Positions 13,028 to 22,996 of a DNA stretch of 64,000 nucleotides are shown here, in pieces (positions within the stretch are counted from its first letter, which is position 1; every line of letters begins with the position of its first letter). The DNA lies in the NCBI GenBank assembly GCA_026122205.1, contig JANCYU010000023.1:1-64000 (forward strand), written 5' to 3'. The notes below the pieces were generated by a model that did not search any database, was not told the origin of the DNA, and saw only the letters and a program-made list of their open reading frames with translations. A program made the position numbers and the translations under genes. This DNA is from Galdieria yellowstonensis. Taxonomy: Eukaryota; Rhodophyta; Bangiophyceae; Galdieriales; Galdieriaceae.

Positions 13028-15208
13028 ATGGGCGCCATTGCCTCCTCGGAAGAAAGTGACTCTTATGATCTTGAACATGGTTCAGTTTCAGAAAGCTGTT
13101 CTGACCAAGAGGAAGCTTCAAATGTGTTCATCGAGTGGCACACAATTTTTACACCAGGTACCATGAAGATAGACGAAAGATATGCCAACAGTTGGTTGGA
13201 ACACGTGCCGAACCTTTCAGAAGAGTGCTCGAAAACAAATATCACAGATTTGTTGGGGGAGAAAGTCAAAGTTGCGAATGAAGAATTTTCCATTGAATTT
13301 TTATCGCTTGCGGATGCTTCTCGGTTGCTTGTTCCAAGAAAGTTCGGCGAAGCTTTTCCTCTTGAGAACTCTGGAACTGGAATTTCCAGGGTTTTTTTGA
13401 GACTAGATCTGATAAGACTGTGGAACAGACTGATGGATGGCTTCGATCCCAATATCGAAGATCGTCGTTCTAACTTTAAGGTTGTCTATGCACCGAGTGG
13501 ATTGGGCACCAGCGTTTACCTTTATCTAATTGCTGTTTTTGCGCGGCATTTCCATATCCCAGTGCAGTATGTTGCGAACACAACATTTCTGCTTGAGGGT
13601 TTACCTGATGAGCAGACAGTTGCTCGTAAATACGCAGCAATGTTGCTGTTTATGAATGGAAGGATTTTGGATAACTTGGATACTTTCTGGTCCTGGAGAC
13701 ATCGCTTCGATTTTTTAAACGGTGTCCCAATGAAGCTTGCCATTTATTTGGCACTTCAAAGGGACAGTCTCGAGCTCTGTGAAGAAGTTCGAGAAAATTT
13801 CATGTATATGGATCACCGAAAATTTATTATTGTAGATGAGCATCACACACTATGGCAGCAGTTCGGCGATAAAGTAAATAGTTGGCCTTCCTATTTTCAA
13901 TTTTTTGCAAACCCATGGACGTATCGTGTAAGAGCAGTCTATCCTTTTCTTCGGATCGCTAAGTTTTGATAGATTAATCGTCAATATATTTTCGGTGGCT
14001 CACAGCATCCGGACTTTATAGACGTTCCGTTCAGTAGACATTATAGTTCTATTCATTACGTCGAAGCTTTGAGCATGAGGGAGTTTGCAACATGGCAAAA
14101 ATTGGATGACTATCCCTTAGTTTTAAAAGAAAATTGTTCAAAATTGATGGAGTTGAGCGGCTTGGTTCCGAGCCTTATTGCGGAACTGGTGAAAATGACA
14201 AGAATACTTCCTCACTTTAGTTTCGAGTAATTGGCTGATAAATTTTATAGGAAAACTGCTTATGAAATGAAAAGGAAGCATAATCAATATGTCCATTCGT
14301 TGAATGACGAATTTTTTAAAGAGGAATTTGTTGATATGCTTTATGAGTTGTTTCTTAGCAAAAGAACTCCAAGAAGAATTACATGTAGAGGTGGTTATCT
14401 TGATCGAGGTCTTGTGATAACTACGAATCGCTTTTACTTACGCTTTTGTAACGGTATCGCCCGTGATATCCTTTTGAAAACTTTTTCAGAGTTTTGTTCT
14501 ACTCCATTTGGTCAAGTTGAACTGTCCAAGATGCTTGAACGCGCTCAAAGACATGGTGAAGGTGGTCCTTTTGATGATCAGTTTTTCCTTTGGTGTCTTA
14601 CTGAGTGTCCAATGATTGAACTTTATTCGCGAGGCCACATTGGAAGGATTCAGCTTACAACCAACAAATTTTGGAGGTTCGATGGAAAGCGTTTCGATCC
14701 ACCTCTGAAGAAGATTATGAATAGTTGTTGGGTTAGACTTTGCAAGAATCATGCCAAATTCGATTATGCCTATGTTGATATGAGTAGCAGTGGATGGACA
14801 TTGTACCTTTTCAAGGTTGCTGTCTCATTGGTCCCTCATCGCAACAAGAACCCGACTCAATTGGAGCTGTTGTTTAGTTCTGAGTCTTGTCGCCTTGCTT
14901 TATTATTAAAATCATTCTTTGATGAGTCTTTGTATGTTAACCCTTCTTTTAACGAAGAAGGAAAAATAGTGGACTTTCAGGTAACAGACCGTCATGATGT
15001 ATCTTACAGGGACCGCATACGCGTTTTTTATGTGACATGCTTGACCAGAGAGGAAGCAGAGGGAGGCTACGTTCCAGCATTTGTGGAACTGATTACTTTT
15101 GAGGACTATCCTGCGCATATCAAGTCTTGTATAAATGAATATCGCCGAACTTATAGAATAGTTGTAAAGCTACGGCAACGTTCTGGCAAGCGTAGAAATA
15201 AATTTTGA
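13028..15208 (+). pseudogene. Crinkler/RHS-like P-loop ATPase, probably broken
   Basis: One reading frame runs from an ATG at 13028 to TGA at 15208. The TGA-TAG at 13967-13972 falls inside a good 45-nt GT..AG intron (13928-13972) whose removal keeps the frame (..TYR|INRQ..). A TAA at 14228-14230 remains. Motifs in order: degenerate Walker A (APSGLGTSV, with Thr where the P-loop Lys belongs), Walker B (KFIIVDEHHTLW), a GGSQHPDF..EALSMREF segment like the post-Walker-B part of Crinkler/RHS ATPases, and near the C-terminus FDYAYVD..WTLYLFKVAVS, resembling the REase-fold core (D..hhQV/K) of that class. Those families are known as P-loop NTPase plus nuclease proteins in many eukaryotes; the assignment here is by motif resemblance. 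The N-terminus is acidic and Ser-rich. The lost Lys and the TAA suggest a dead or non-hydrolysing copy. An unusually short intron could also remove the TAA. Confidence 0.6.
13928..13972 (+). other. 45-nt spliceosomal intron in the first ATPase gene
   Basis: GTAAGAGC donor, CTAAG branch-like motif and TTTTGATAG acceptor. Length 45 nt. It contains the frame's double stop TGATAG, and removing it joins ACG TAT CGT to ATT AAT CGT in frame. Its size matches other introns in this window. Confidence 0.65.
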
Positions 15209-16343
15209 GTTTATGTTATGTTCGATTTGTCGTTCTTTTGCAATGAGGATCGTTCTCACAAGGAACAAACACATTATTTGCCTGAAGTCATAATCGTATA
15301 TGAATACTCGGATGCCGACTATGCCAAGGTTGAGTTGATCAAACAAAACACTTTAAGAGAGACATAGACAAATTCTCAGAGCGTGTCAAGAGCAACACAA
15401 GTGGCTAGCGGGACTATTGTTTCATTCACATTACTAATCACCTCAAATCAATAGAGTCTTTAGGTCATCCTTTCAGCCAAATGATTGACCAAGAGTACGT
15501 AACAAAGAGAGCCATAGAAATCGCTGCGAGAAGAGCATCAAAATTTTGAAAGATAGACAAGTTGAGAGGGTAAGATAAATTATGAACAAAGGTCATGTCA
15601 TTATAATTTCCTATGTAACTTGATTGAATGTGAGTGGTACGAAGCATGCGGTTAAAGACAAAATGATCATTCTCAGCTTCTTAACAAACTACAAAGGGAA
15701 AACACACAGAGTTCTTGGTTGAAAGATAACACATCTGAAAGGAAATGACTGAACCATAGTGCTAGTCGTCTTTGTACAAGAAAAACACATCATAAAAGGT
15801 AAAATAAGCTTTTGAAACGCGCAATTACGCCTTATCTCAAGACATCTACCAAGCAACTTTTCCAGAATTTGGCTTTCCAGTTGAGGATGAACTTGGATTC
15901 ATTCAATATTCTGATCGTCAAGCATATTCCCAAAGCCTTTATTTTGGTGCCACTTTATTCTTGTAACGATTATTTCCCTTTCCCTTTTGCTGTGGTATCG
16001 TTCAAAATGCCATTTCTTAGCTAATAACATGCGCTGACTCAAGGGGATGACCTTATGACCAAAAATTGACTGTTGCTTTGAAGGAGCAAGGCTAGTGCCT
16101 ACAAATATTACAAGTTTTGCCAAGGATACATAACAGATATTTGCATAGTAATTCTCCAAAAATAATATGTCACTTGGATACCTGTAATGGAAATGGAGAG
16201 GTTTATCCATGTGGATCGATTTCGATTCGTCATTGAAGGTTGTCCCGATTGCCAATATTTTCTACTTTCGTCGTTGTCCTTTCGCGTTTGTTATCGGTTG
16301 TTTGCTTGTCGGATATTCATAGACTGAAGAGGGTTTTCGCAAT
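15209..16343. other. 1.1 kb intergenic region, nothing recognised
   Basis: Lies between two same-strand ATPase-type genes. Only short random-looking frames occur on both strands (the longest 118 codons, minus strand, 15899-16255, with no recognisable domain). No repeat shared with the 11.6 or 19.4 kb duplicates was noticed. Confidence 0.5.
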
Positions 16344-19187
16344 ATGAAAAACTTTGCTATGTTTGGTTTTTGTATGATTCCTAATTCGATGCTTACTGGA
16401 AAAAAGGCTGAAGCGCAGGTTCCACGTGGAACCAAAAGCGGTTTTGTCCCTACCTTGAAAACTAGTACTTTGCCCTTCAAGTGGAACTGTAGAAGGTCGC
16501 GACGTTTGCTTTGTACTATATATCCGGAGAACCAAGCAGATTCAATATCTGTAGAAGGTTCTCCAGGTTCCTCAAGGGGGCCAAAAGCGATGCAAGAGAA
16601 AATGTTCAAGTATCCCCTTATCAGGAGATCGCAACCAGTTGCTGAAGTATTGAAGAATTTTCGTAGATCATACATCTATTGTGGGGAAGAAATAGATACG
16701 AAGCCTGTCGTTCGCCCTCTCGTATCCTTTGCAACTCAGTGTTGTGGAATGGGCAAGAGTACCTTGGGAGTACGTTTCCGAGAACTTCTCTTAACGGATA
16801 GGGAGCGTTTCGTGAGGCACATAGTTTCTTTGCCCGGTTTCCACGCAGAATCAAACTTTGGAGAACTTGCTGTGAATGCTTTGATAAACGAAACCCTCTA
16901 CATCTCTCTTGATCTTAGACAGTGTCCTCGTGGAAAGTGGTTTGAGAATACACTTGAGAAGTGGATAACCGAGGAAGTCGTCTCTCAGTATCCGAACTGT
17001 TCAGAGTTACTTTCGAAGGATACTTGTGGTCGTTTTGTAGAGAATATATTACATGCCACGAACAAACGATATCTCTTTCTATTTATAGACGAAAATGGAG
17101 CTTTGAAAGAGGAGAAATTACGTAGTTTTGATGATTTATCGGAGATCGATAAATTTACTGGCAGACCCAATCCCTTTCGTTCTTTTTTTAGGAGTGTCCA
17201 TTATTTTGCCTGTCAGTGTTTTGTCATATGCCTAATTGCAGGAATTCCCAAGTCTATAGTTGACGCTGAAGAATATTATGCTCTCTCTCCTCTGTCAGTT
17301 GAATTTATTGATTTAGATCCTTTTTCGAAGAATGATATCGAATCTTTTGTACGAGGAACAACCTATGGTAATGATTCTGTGCTAAGGCTCCTTTTTCCGA
17401 GTTGTCCTCAAGGTATTAATTGGTTTTTCGAAATGATCCATGATTATACTGCAGGTATTCCGGCTCACGTGGTTCGTGTCATGCGAGAATTGACAAATTT
17501 GTGTACTGAATCCAAGGAATTTTCGGATCTTTCACGGGATGAAATGAAGAAAACAATGGAGAAAATACTTCCGGATCCATCGCTTAGTGTAACTTCCCTT
17601 GATATGACACCAAATGAAACAACAAAGTTTTGTGCCTTGTTACTTGCTGGTGTTTGGGAACTTCCCGTTCCTGAAAGAGAGACCTTTAGAAAGGAATTGA
17701 ATTTGTTTCCAGACGTGATATATGTCTTGGATACTGCCCGGAGTTTTGGATTTCATTTTGTAAAAATGGACAAAGACGAATTCGATGAAGCAGACTCCGA
17801 CTTGCCGATATTTTCTGTGTTTAAATTGATGTTTCCAAAGATTGTGTTGAGGTATATTGGAAAAGAATATTGGGAAAACCCTTGTTTCCGTTTTATTTCG
17901 TGTTTATTTGCATCTATTAGTGACAGACACGTTGATTACAGTAGAAAATCTCTTTTCAAAATTGTATTTTCTCTTATTCTGTATACTCGGCTGAGTTATT
18001 GTAAGCGAATGGGAGAATTGAGCATCTTTCGTTGTACTTTAGCTGAAAATATATCGATGCGATCTGTTGAATGCAACAGCATTTCAAATATGGAACTTGA
18101 GGTGAAGAATGTTCCTGCATTTTGCACAACAGCTGGCGATTCAGTTGATAATGCTGACTTGTCCAATGCTTGGAAACTATTCTATGAGCATTATTTGTCA
18201 AGAGACGGAATTTATTTGCATGAAGAGGAAAACTCTTATGGGCCTGGGGTTCTTATTCGAATATATGATGTCATGCAGAGTTCTTCGATTACTTGTGAGG
18301 GAGAACCGTCCTCGGAACAAATATCAAACCCTTTACAGAAACAAAAGACCTACTTGATAGGTATTTCATTGAAATGTTATGATGATTCAAGTTGCACTGT
18401 AAGCCATGATATAATTAAGGAGGAAGTTGCTAGGTTTCTATATCCAGTGTCTTCACAGTTGGATTTAGAGGAGAACAATGTCACGGTTATTCAGCTGATT
18501 GTTAGTAACAGATATACCGCTGATGTCCGTAGTTATTTAACGGATAATCAGAGTTGGATATTGGATAGTGGAGTTTATTACGAAGATGGTATTGGACAGT
18601 TGACAAATCTTTCACTTTCTTCGCAGTCTTTTGTTGGTTCTCATAGAGGGTGGCTGACCATTCCTTCTCGCTGTCAATTGGTTATTTGTTCTCCTCAGAG
18701 CTTGACAGAGTTTCTTGGTGGTACTCCAGATATTAAGCTTGAGAGACTCTTTTGTAATAGTCAAGCATGGTGGGAGCACTTCAAGTTGCTCTGGACTTTA
18801 TTGGAAAACTCCCTGTTAGAATCTTTGAAAATTTTATCATCGGAGAAATCGAAGCAAGATGCTGGTGCAGTGACACGAGCACATGAACATTCAACAATCG
18901 AATCGAATGTCACGCTAGCAAAAGGCAAAAAGATGAAGGCAGTTTCTTCGTTTGCTGGCTCAGTACGACCGGGCGAGTTTGATTGGATGGAGTTCTTGAA
19001 AACATATTGTAAGCTGACAGAGCCTGAAGCAAGAGAATCTAGTTATCGACTAAGACGATTGAGAGAACAAGATTTGGAAGGAATAGACTCGTACTTATTA
19101 GAAGAACTCGGAATTAAAGATCTACAGGTTAGAGTCAAAATAGTTGCTGGTATAGGAAAATACCTTGAAAATAAATTGGATATTTGA
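16344..19187 (+). CDS. P-loop ATPase with C-terminal SAM-like domain, paralogue A
   Basis: Intronless, 947 aa. The first ~85 residues are basic and Ser/Thr-rich, possibly an organelle leader. A conserved block (VLKNFRRSY) precedes Walker A CCGMGKST (Lys about residue 138). Walker B is YLFLFIDE (Asp249-Glu250), then a CLIAG strand like sensor 1, LDPFSKNDIESFV, and a TAGIPAHVVRVM segment typical of STAND/archaeal-type and Crinkler/RHS-like ATPases. Residues about 625-720 (GPGVLIRI..TYLIGISLKCY..FLYPVSSQL..IQLIVS) may be a REase-like fold, but Gly635 replaces the Asp found in paralogue B. Residues about 878-943 (FDWMEFLKTYC..LEELGI..VRVKIVAGI) look like a SAM domain. It shares this whole layout with the gene at 20030-22996. 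The ATPase fold is well supported; the biological role is unknown. The alternative is a member of an acquired archaeal-type ATPase family. Confidence 0.82.
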   Translation: MKNFAMFGFCMIPNSMLTGKKAEAQVPRGTKSGFVPTLKTSTLPFKWNCRRSRRLLCTIYPENQADSISVEGSPGSSRGPKAMQEKMFKYPLIRRSQPVAEVLKNFRRSYIYCGEEIDTKPVVRPLVSFATQCCGMGKSTLGVRFRELLLTDRERFVRHIVSLPGFHAESNFGELAVNALINETLYISLDLRQCPRGKWFENTLEKWITEEVVSQYPNCSELLSKDTCGRFVENILHATNKRYLFLFIDENGALKEEKLRSFDDLSEIDKFTGRPNPFRSFFRSVHYFACQCFVICLIAGIPKSIVDAEEYYALSPLSVEFIDLDPFSKNDIESFVRGTTYGNDSVLRLLFPSCPQGINWFFEMIHDYTAGIPAHVVRVMRELTNLCTESKEFSDLSRDEMKKTMEKILPDPSLSVTSLDMTPNETTKFCALLLAGVWELPVPERETFRKELNLFPDVIYVLDTARSFGFHFVKMDKDEFDEADSDLPIFSVFKLMFPKIVLRYIGKEYWENPCFRFISCLFASISDRHVDYSRKSLFKIVFSLILYTRLSYCKRMGELSIFRCTLAENISMRSVECNSISNMELEVKNVPAFCTTAGDSVDNADLSNAWKLFYEHYLSRDGIYLHEEENSYGPGVLIRIYDVMQSSSITCEGEPSSEQISNPLQKQKTYLIGISLKCYDDSSCTVSHDIIKEEVARFLYPVSSQLDLEENNVTVIQLIVSNRYTADVRSYLTDNQSWILDSGVYYEDGIGQLTNLSLSSQSFVGSHRGWLTIPSRCQLVICSPQSLTEFLGGTPDIKLERLFCNSQAWWEHFKLLWTLLENSLLESLKILSSEKSKQDAGAVTRAHEHSTIESNVTLAKGKKMKAVSSFAGSVRPGEFDWMEFLKTYCKLTEPEARESSYRLRRLREQDLEGIDSYLLEELGIKDLQVRVKIVAGIGKYLENKLDI

Positions 19188-20029
19188 TTTCTTTCTTTTT
19201 TCGCCTTTAAAAGCAGAATAGATGGCTCTACATGAAGTGTGCAATTGCGATGGTTGACTCCGCTCTTCTGTTTCCTGAAACCAATATATTGTTCACTTTC
19301 TTGGACTTGATGGAATATGCATGCACTGAACAGAACTAGCGAAAGGAAAATGTTCAGCAATGGAAAGCTTTCCGTGACTCTTCCTTGTGAAAAGTGCTAT
19401 CGACGTGCGATTTGTAAGCATTTTCTCTAAAAGGCTACTTATGAACAAGTTGCATCATGGGCTGTCCCAACCACAACAAGTTCAAAAAGTAATCTGCACT
19501 CTTTTAGCCTACTACTAGGTAGATTGTACTTGGCCACAGCTAAATGCTGATATTCCTTTGCCTTTTCTTCATTCTCTCTCAAGTTTAAGTCCCACCTAGC
19601 TTTATTCATCATAATTGCTTTCATTTCCATTTACCTGTAAAAGAGTAGTTAGAAGACATTTTTTTTATTGCTGCAAAAACTATCTTCAACTAGTATACTC
19701 TTGGAATTCTATGCAGTAAGTAGCGTGTTAGATTCAAGTTTAAGGAAAAATTGGATGTGTGCTTTTCAACTTTACACGATATTCATAGGTGTAAGAATAC
19801 TTTGTAAATTTGACTACTCCCCAACTAATCCTATTCAACCAAAACACGCATTGTTATCATTTTTCAGATTTATACTTTTTGTAATTTGGGTGGCTGGCAA
19901 CGAGGGCCAATCGCTTGCCTCGTCCCCTTTTTTTGTCCGCCATTTTCATTTTTTCCTTTAAAAGCGGACGTCAATCCAATCTGAAAAAAATTCATTGTTG
20001 GTTGTTCGTTGTGGGAATTGGTGGTTGTT
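19188..20029 (+). repeat. Intergenic flank carrying duplicate copy 2 (19420-19945)
   Basis: The segment 19420-19945 matches 11565-12140 in the same orientation (see that entry). It lies immediately upstream of paralogue B and so probably contains its promoter. No TATA-like or other core element was decided. 19188-19420 is the 3' flank of paralogue A, with no recognised feature. Confidence 0.7.
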
Positions 20030-22996
20030 ATGTCGTGCAGTTGCCTGTTCTTGTCTTTTCAGTTAACATATGCTTTTCAAAGCACTGTTGGTTGTAAGTT
20101 TGAAGCAAAATTCAGTTGCCAAACACGGAGTTCTTTCTGGGGTGGAAGGGTTTTGTGTGTTCGCCCTCTTTCCTTCCGAAGGAGCCTTCTTTACCAGGGC
20201 AAGCTTATTCGACAACGTGAACTTGTTGTTGCCTCAGTAGAAAACGACCAAAATGGCACGACGGAAGGTAGATTGGGAAGAAGGCAAGAGAGTGAAGAAG
20301 CTGCTTCTTCAAGTGGCACAAGACAACATAGGCCAAGCAAAGACACAAGCATAAAGTGGAGCTGGGTAAACAGGAGTGCTGCAGTTCATCAAATACTGAG
20401 GAACTTTAAGAGGTCTTATTCTCCTGTAGAGCAGGACAGTAGCGTCATTCGCCCAGCCGTTTCGTATGCTCCCCAAATGTACGGGAGTGGAAAGACGACG
20501 GTGGGCCTTCACTTTAGAACGTTTGTATTGTTGAACCGTGCATATTTAGCGCAGCGTATAAGTGAGTTTCCTGGGATTGATGACACTGGAGAGAGTGTTG
20601 GAGAACGTGCAGTGGAAGCCCTGTTAAACGAAACCCTATATGTTAATGTAGATCTCAGGGACTTTCCCCGTTTTGATGGGGAAGATTTTGAACCTACGCT
20701 TTTAAAGAAGATTAGCCAAAAAGCAGTTGGCTCACTACCAAATGAGTCAGAGTTGCTTGCAAAGGTCTTGGAGAACAGAAAAGACCCCGAGAAGTGGTTA
20801 AAATCGTTATTTGAAGTCACAAACAAGCGTTATTTGTTTCTGTTTATTGATGAAATTGGATTGTTGGCGGAGGGTGATTTTGATAAGTTTCCTGACCTGG
20901 ACCCACAGAGAAAACCAGGCAAATTAAATGTCTACCGCTTATTTTTCCGAGTTCTATCTTCGCTTCTTATTCAACGTTTTGTCATTTGTTATCTAGCGGG
21001 AAGGTCGGATGCTATTGTTACCAAACAGGAGGATGCAATGTCCTCGCGGGTGAATTTAGACTTTGTTCGTTTGGATCCATTTTCGGAGGAAACGACCAAA
21101 TTATTTATACAAGGAATGAAGACAAGCGGGGGACAAATCGTTTTGCAACTATTGTTTCCCAGGCATCCAGAAGGACCTGACTGGTTTTTCAAACAGGTAT
21201 ATAATTATACAGGTGGTGTACCTATTTACGTTCGCCATGTTATTCAAGTGTTAGTGGACACATGTGTTCACAACAAGTTGTATAATCTTTCAGAGAGAAA
21301 GATGCGCAGACTGGTAGAAACAATTGCTCCTAAGCGCGATGATATAGCAACTCCAAGAAATATGGAACCGAAAGCGCTTAGCATGTTTTGTACTCTACTG
21401 TTGTCTTCCATGCTCGAGTATCGTTTTACTATTACGGAGACTATCTACGGTGGTTCTGTTATTGGAGATAACTCGAAATATTTTTTAGATGTTGCCAATA
21501 ACTTTGGCTTTTATTATGAGTATTGCACAGGTGGAATATTATCAGACGACAAAATGGAAGAAGAGGAAATGGACGAAAAAGACATAATGAACGAGGTGAA
21601 CGAAGAAGACATGGTGAACGAAATGGACGAAGAAGACATAATGAACGAGATGAACGAGGGAAATGTTCAAATGCTCAAGTTAATATTTCCGAAAATTGTT
21701 TTCGAAGGTATTAAGAAAGAGTATTTGGACTACCTTCCTCTGCGTTATATTTATTATTTGTCTCCGTTGCATGTTCCCCCAGAGTCGCCTTCTTCCTTGG
21801 GATTTAGATTCGAAGTAATATTTGCTCTTATTCTCTATGTTCGATGTAGTTTGTGTACGCGGTTGGGAGAGCTAGATATATTTCGTCAGAGTTTCGTAGA
21901 AAATATTTTGCTAGAGGCGGAGAGATGCCGTGTTGAGGTTGTTCCATCCTTTAATGCCCTTCTGAACAGGAAAGTTAGTGCTAATGAAGAGTTGTATTCT
22001 CCAAGTGCTTGGAAAGAATTCTATGACAAATATTTGTCAGAAGATGGAATATTTTTACCCAACAGAAATAATTCTGCTGGACCTGACATTATTGTTCGAG
22101 TGTCTGTGCCTATAGATGCTAGTTCTTCCACTCCCAAGAAGAGACAGTCTTCTTTGACCCAAGTTTCTATGGATACAAGTTCCAAGAAGCGAAGAGTCTA
22201 TTTAATTGGCATAGCATTGAAATGTTATGGAACGTCTGGTGTCGGCGTTGCTAAGATTAAGGAGGAAGTTAACAAGTTTCTAGTTCCAGTTTCTTCACAG
22301 TTGGAATTGGAGAAGAACGATATTTGGGCTATTCAGTTGGTCGTGAGTACAAGTTACAATAATGAAGTATCCAATCATTTTGTAGATAAGCAGAACTGGG
22401 TAATCGATACCAGAAAAAAGGTTTCTTCTTCGTCATCTACTCCTTCGCATGATATGAATTACTCCAACTCCGATCAAGAGGGTCTCCGTATCGGCCGGAA
22501 CTGCCAACTTGTAGTTTGCTCGATAGAAAACTTGGAAAAGTTCTTGGGTAAAGAAATTTATGACCAAATCCAGAAAGCTCGCTGCTCGGAGAGGGAAAAC
22601 TTTTTGACCAATGTGACTCCTCTATCCAGTCTGATAGGAACGTTGTTCGAACATGGATGGGCACGCGGTAGATCTGCGGAACCTGAAGCGTATCTCGAAA
22701 AGTCTATTGAGAAGAATATTGGTGCGAATAGAGTAGATTCGACTGGCAAATCTTCTTCTTCTGTTGTCCCAGTGCGACAAGGCCAGTTTGATTGGATGGA
22801 ATTCTTGAAAACATATTGTGATTTGACAGAGTCTGAAGCAAGGGTATGTTGTGATACATTGAAATTGATGAGAGAACAAGAGTTTACATCCGTTGATACT
22901 GCAATACTAGAAGGGTTGGGTATTGAAGATCCAAGGACTAGGCTCAAAATTGTTGCTGGTATACAACGTTATATTAGAAATAAACCTCGTAGTTGA
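20030..22996 (+). CDS. P-loop ATPase with possible nuclease-fold and SAM-like domains, paralogue B
   Basis: Intronless, 988 aa from the first in-frame ATG. The N-terminus (MSCSCLFLSFQLTYAF) is hydrophobic and followed by a basic, Ser-rich stretch, suggesting a signal or organelle leader. Walker A is MYGSGKTT (Lys155), Walker B LFLFIDE (Asp274-Glu275), then CYLAG, LDPFSEETTKLFI and YTGGVPIYVRHV. Residues about 508-543 are an acidic Met/Asn/Glu/Asp repeat that paralogue A lacks. GPDIIVRV (Asp686) followed 45 residues later by YLIGIALK (Lys731), then FLVPVSSQL and IWAIQLVVS, could be a divergent PD-(D/E)XK-type core; this is inference. Residues about 920-985 (FDWMEFLKTYC..LEGLGI..RLKIVAGI) are SAM-like. 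Layout and many blocks are shared with paralogue A, so the pair arose by tandem duplication. Function is unknown; a Crinkler/RHS-like or archaeal-type ATPase relationship is possible. Confidence 0.84.
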   Translation: MSCSCLFLSFQLTYAFQSTVGCKFEAKFSCQTRSSFWGGRVLCVRPLSFRRSLLYQGKLIRQRELVVASVENDQNGTTEGRLGRRQESEEAASSSGTRQHRPSKDTSIKWSWVNRSAAVHQILRNFKRSYSPVEQDSSVIRPAVSYAPQMYGSGKTTVGLHFRTFVLLNRAYLAQRISEFPGIDDTGESVGERAVEALLNETLYVNVDLRDFPRFDGEDFEPTLLKKISQKAVGSLPNESELLAKVLENRKDPEKWLKSLFEVTNKRYLFLFIDEIGLLAEGDFDKFPDLDPQRKPGKLNVYRLFFRVLSSLLIQRFVICYLAGRSDAIVTKQEDAMSSRVNLDFVRLDPFSEETTKLFIQGMKTSGGQIVLQLLFPRHPEGPDWFFKQVYNYTGGVPIYVRHVIQVLVDTCVHNKLYNLSERKMRRLVETIAPKRDDIATPRNMEPKALSMFCTLLLSSMLEYRFTITETIYGGSVIGDNSKYFLDVANNFGFYYEYCTGGILSDDKMEEEEMDEKDIMNEVNEEDMVNEMDEEDIMNEMNEGNVQMLKLIFPKIVFEGIKKEYLDYLPLRYIYYLSPLHVPPESPSSLGFRFEVIFALILYVRCSLCTRLGELDIFRQSFVENILLEAERCRVEVVPSFNALLNRKVSANEELYSPSAWKEFYDKYLSEDGIFLPNRNNSAGPDIIVRVSVPIDASSSTPKKRQSSLTQVSMDTSSKKRRVYLIGIALKCYGTSGVGVAKIKEEVNKFLVPVSSQLELEKNDIWAIQLVVSTSYNNEVSNHFVDKQNWVIDTRKKVSSSSSTPSHDMNYSNSDQEGLRIGRNCQLVVCSIENLEKFLGKEIYDQIQKARCSERENFLTNVTPLSSLIGTLFEHGWARGRSAEPEAYLEKSIEKNIGANRVDSTGKSSSSVVPVRQGQFDWMEFLKTYCDLTESEARVCCDTLKLMREQEFTSVDTAILEGLGIEDPRTRLKIVAGIQRYIRNKPRS
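21553..21660 (+). repeat. In-frame acidic minisatellite inside paralogue B
   Basis: Imperfect repeats of GACGAAGAAGACATAATGAACGA-type units encode alternating (M/V)(N/D)E-(V/M)(N/D)E-(E/K)D blocks. It lies between the ATPase core and the possible nuclease-fold segment and is missing from paralogue A. Confidence 0.8.

Noticed and set aside
15899..16255. 118-codon minus-strand frame between ATPase genes
   Set aside because: No recognisable domain, and composition is like other spacer frames.
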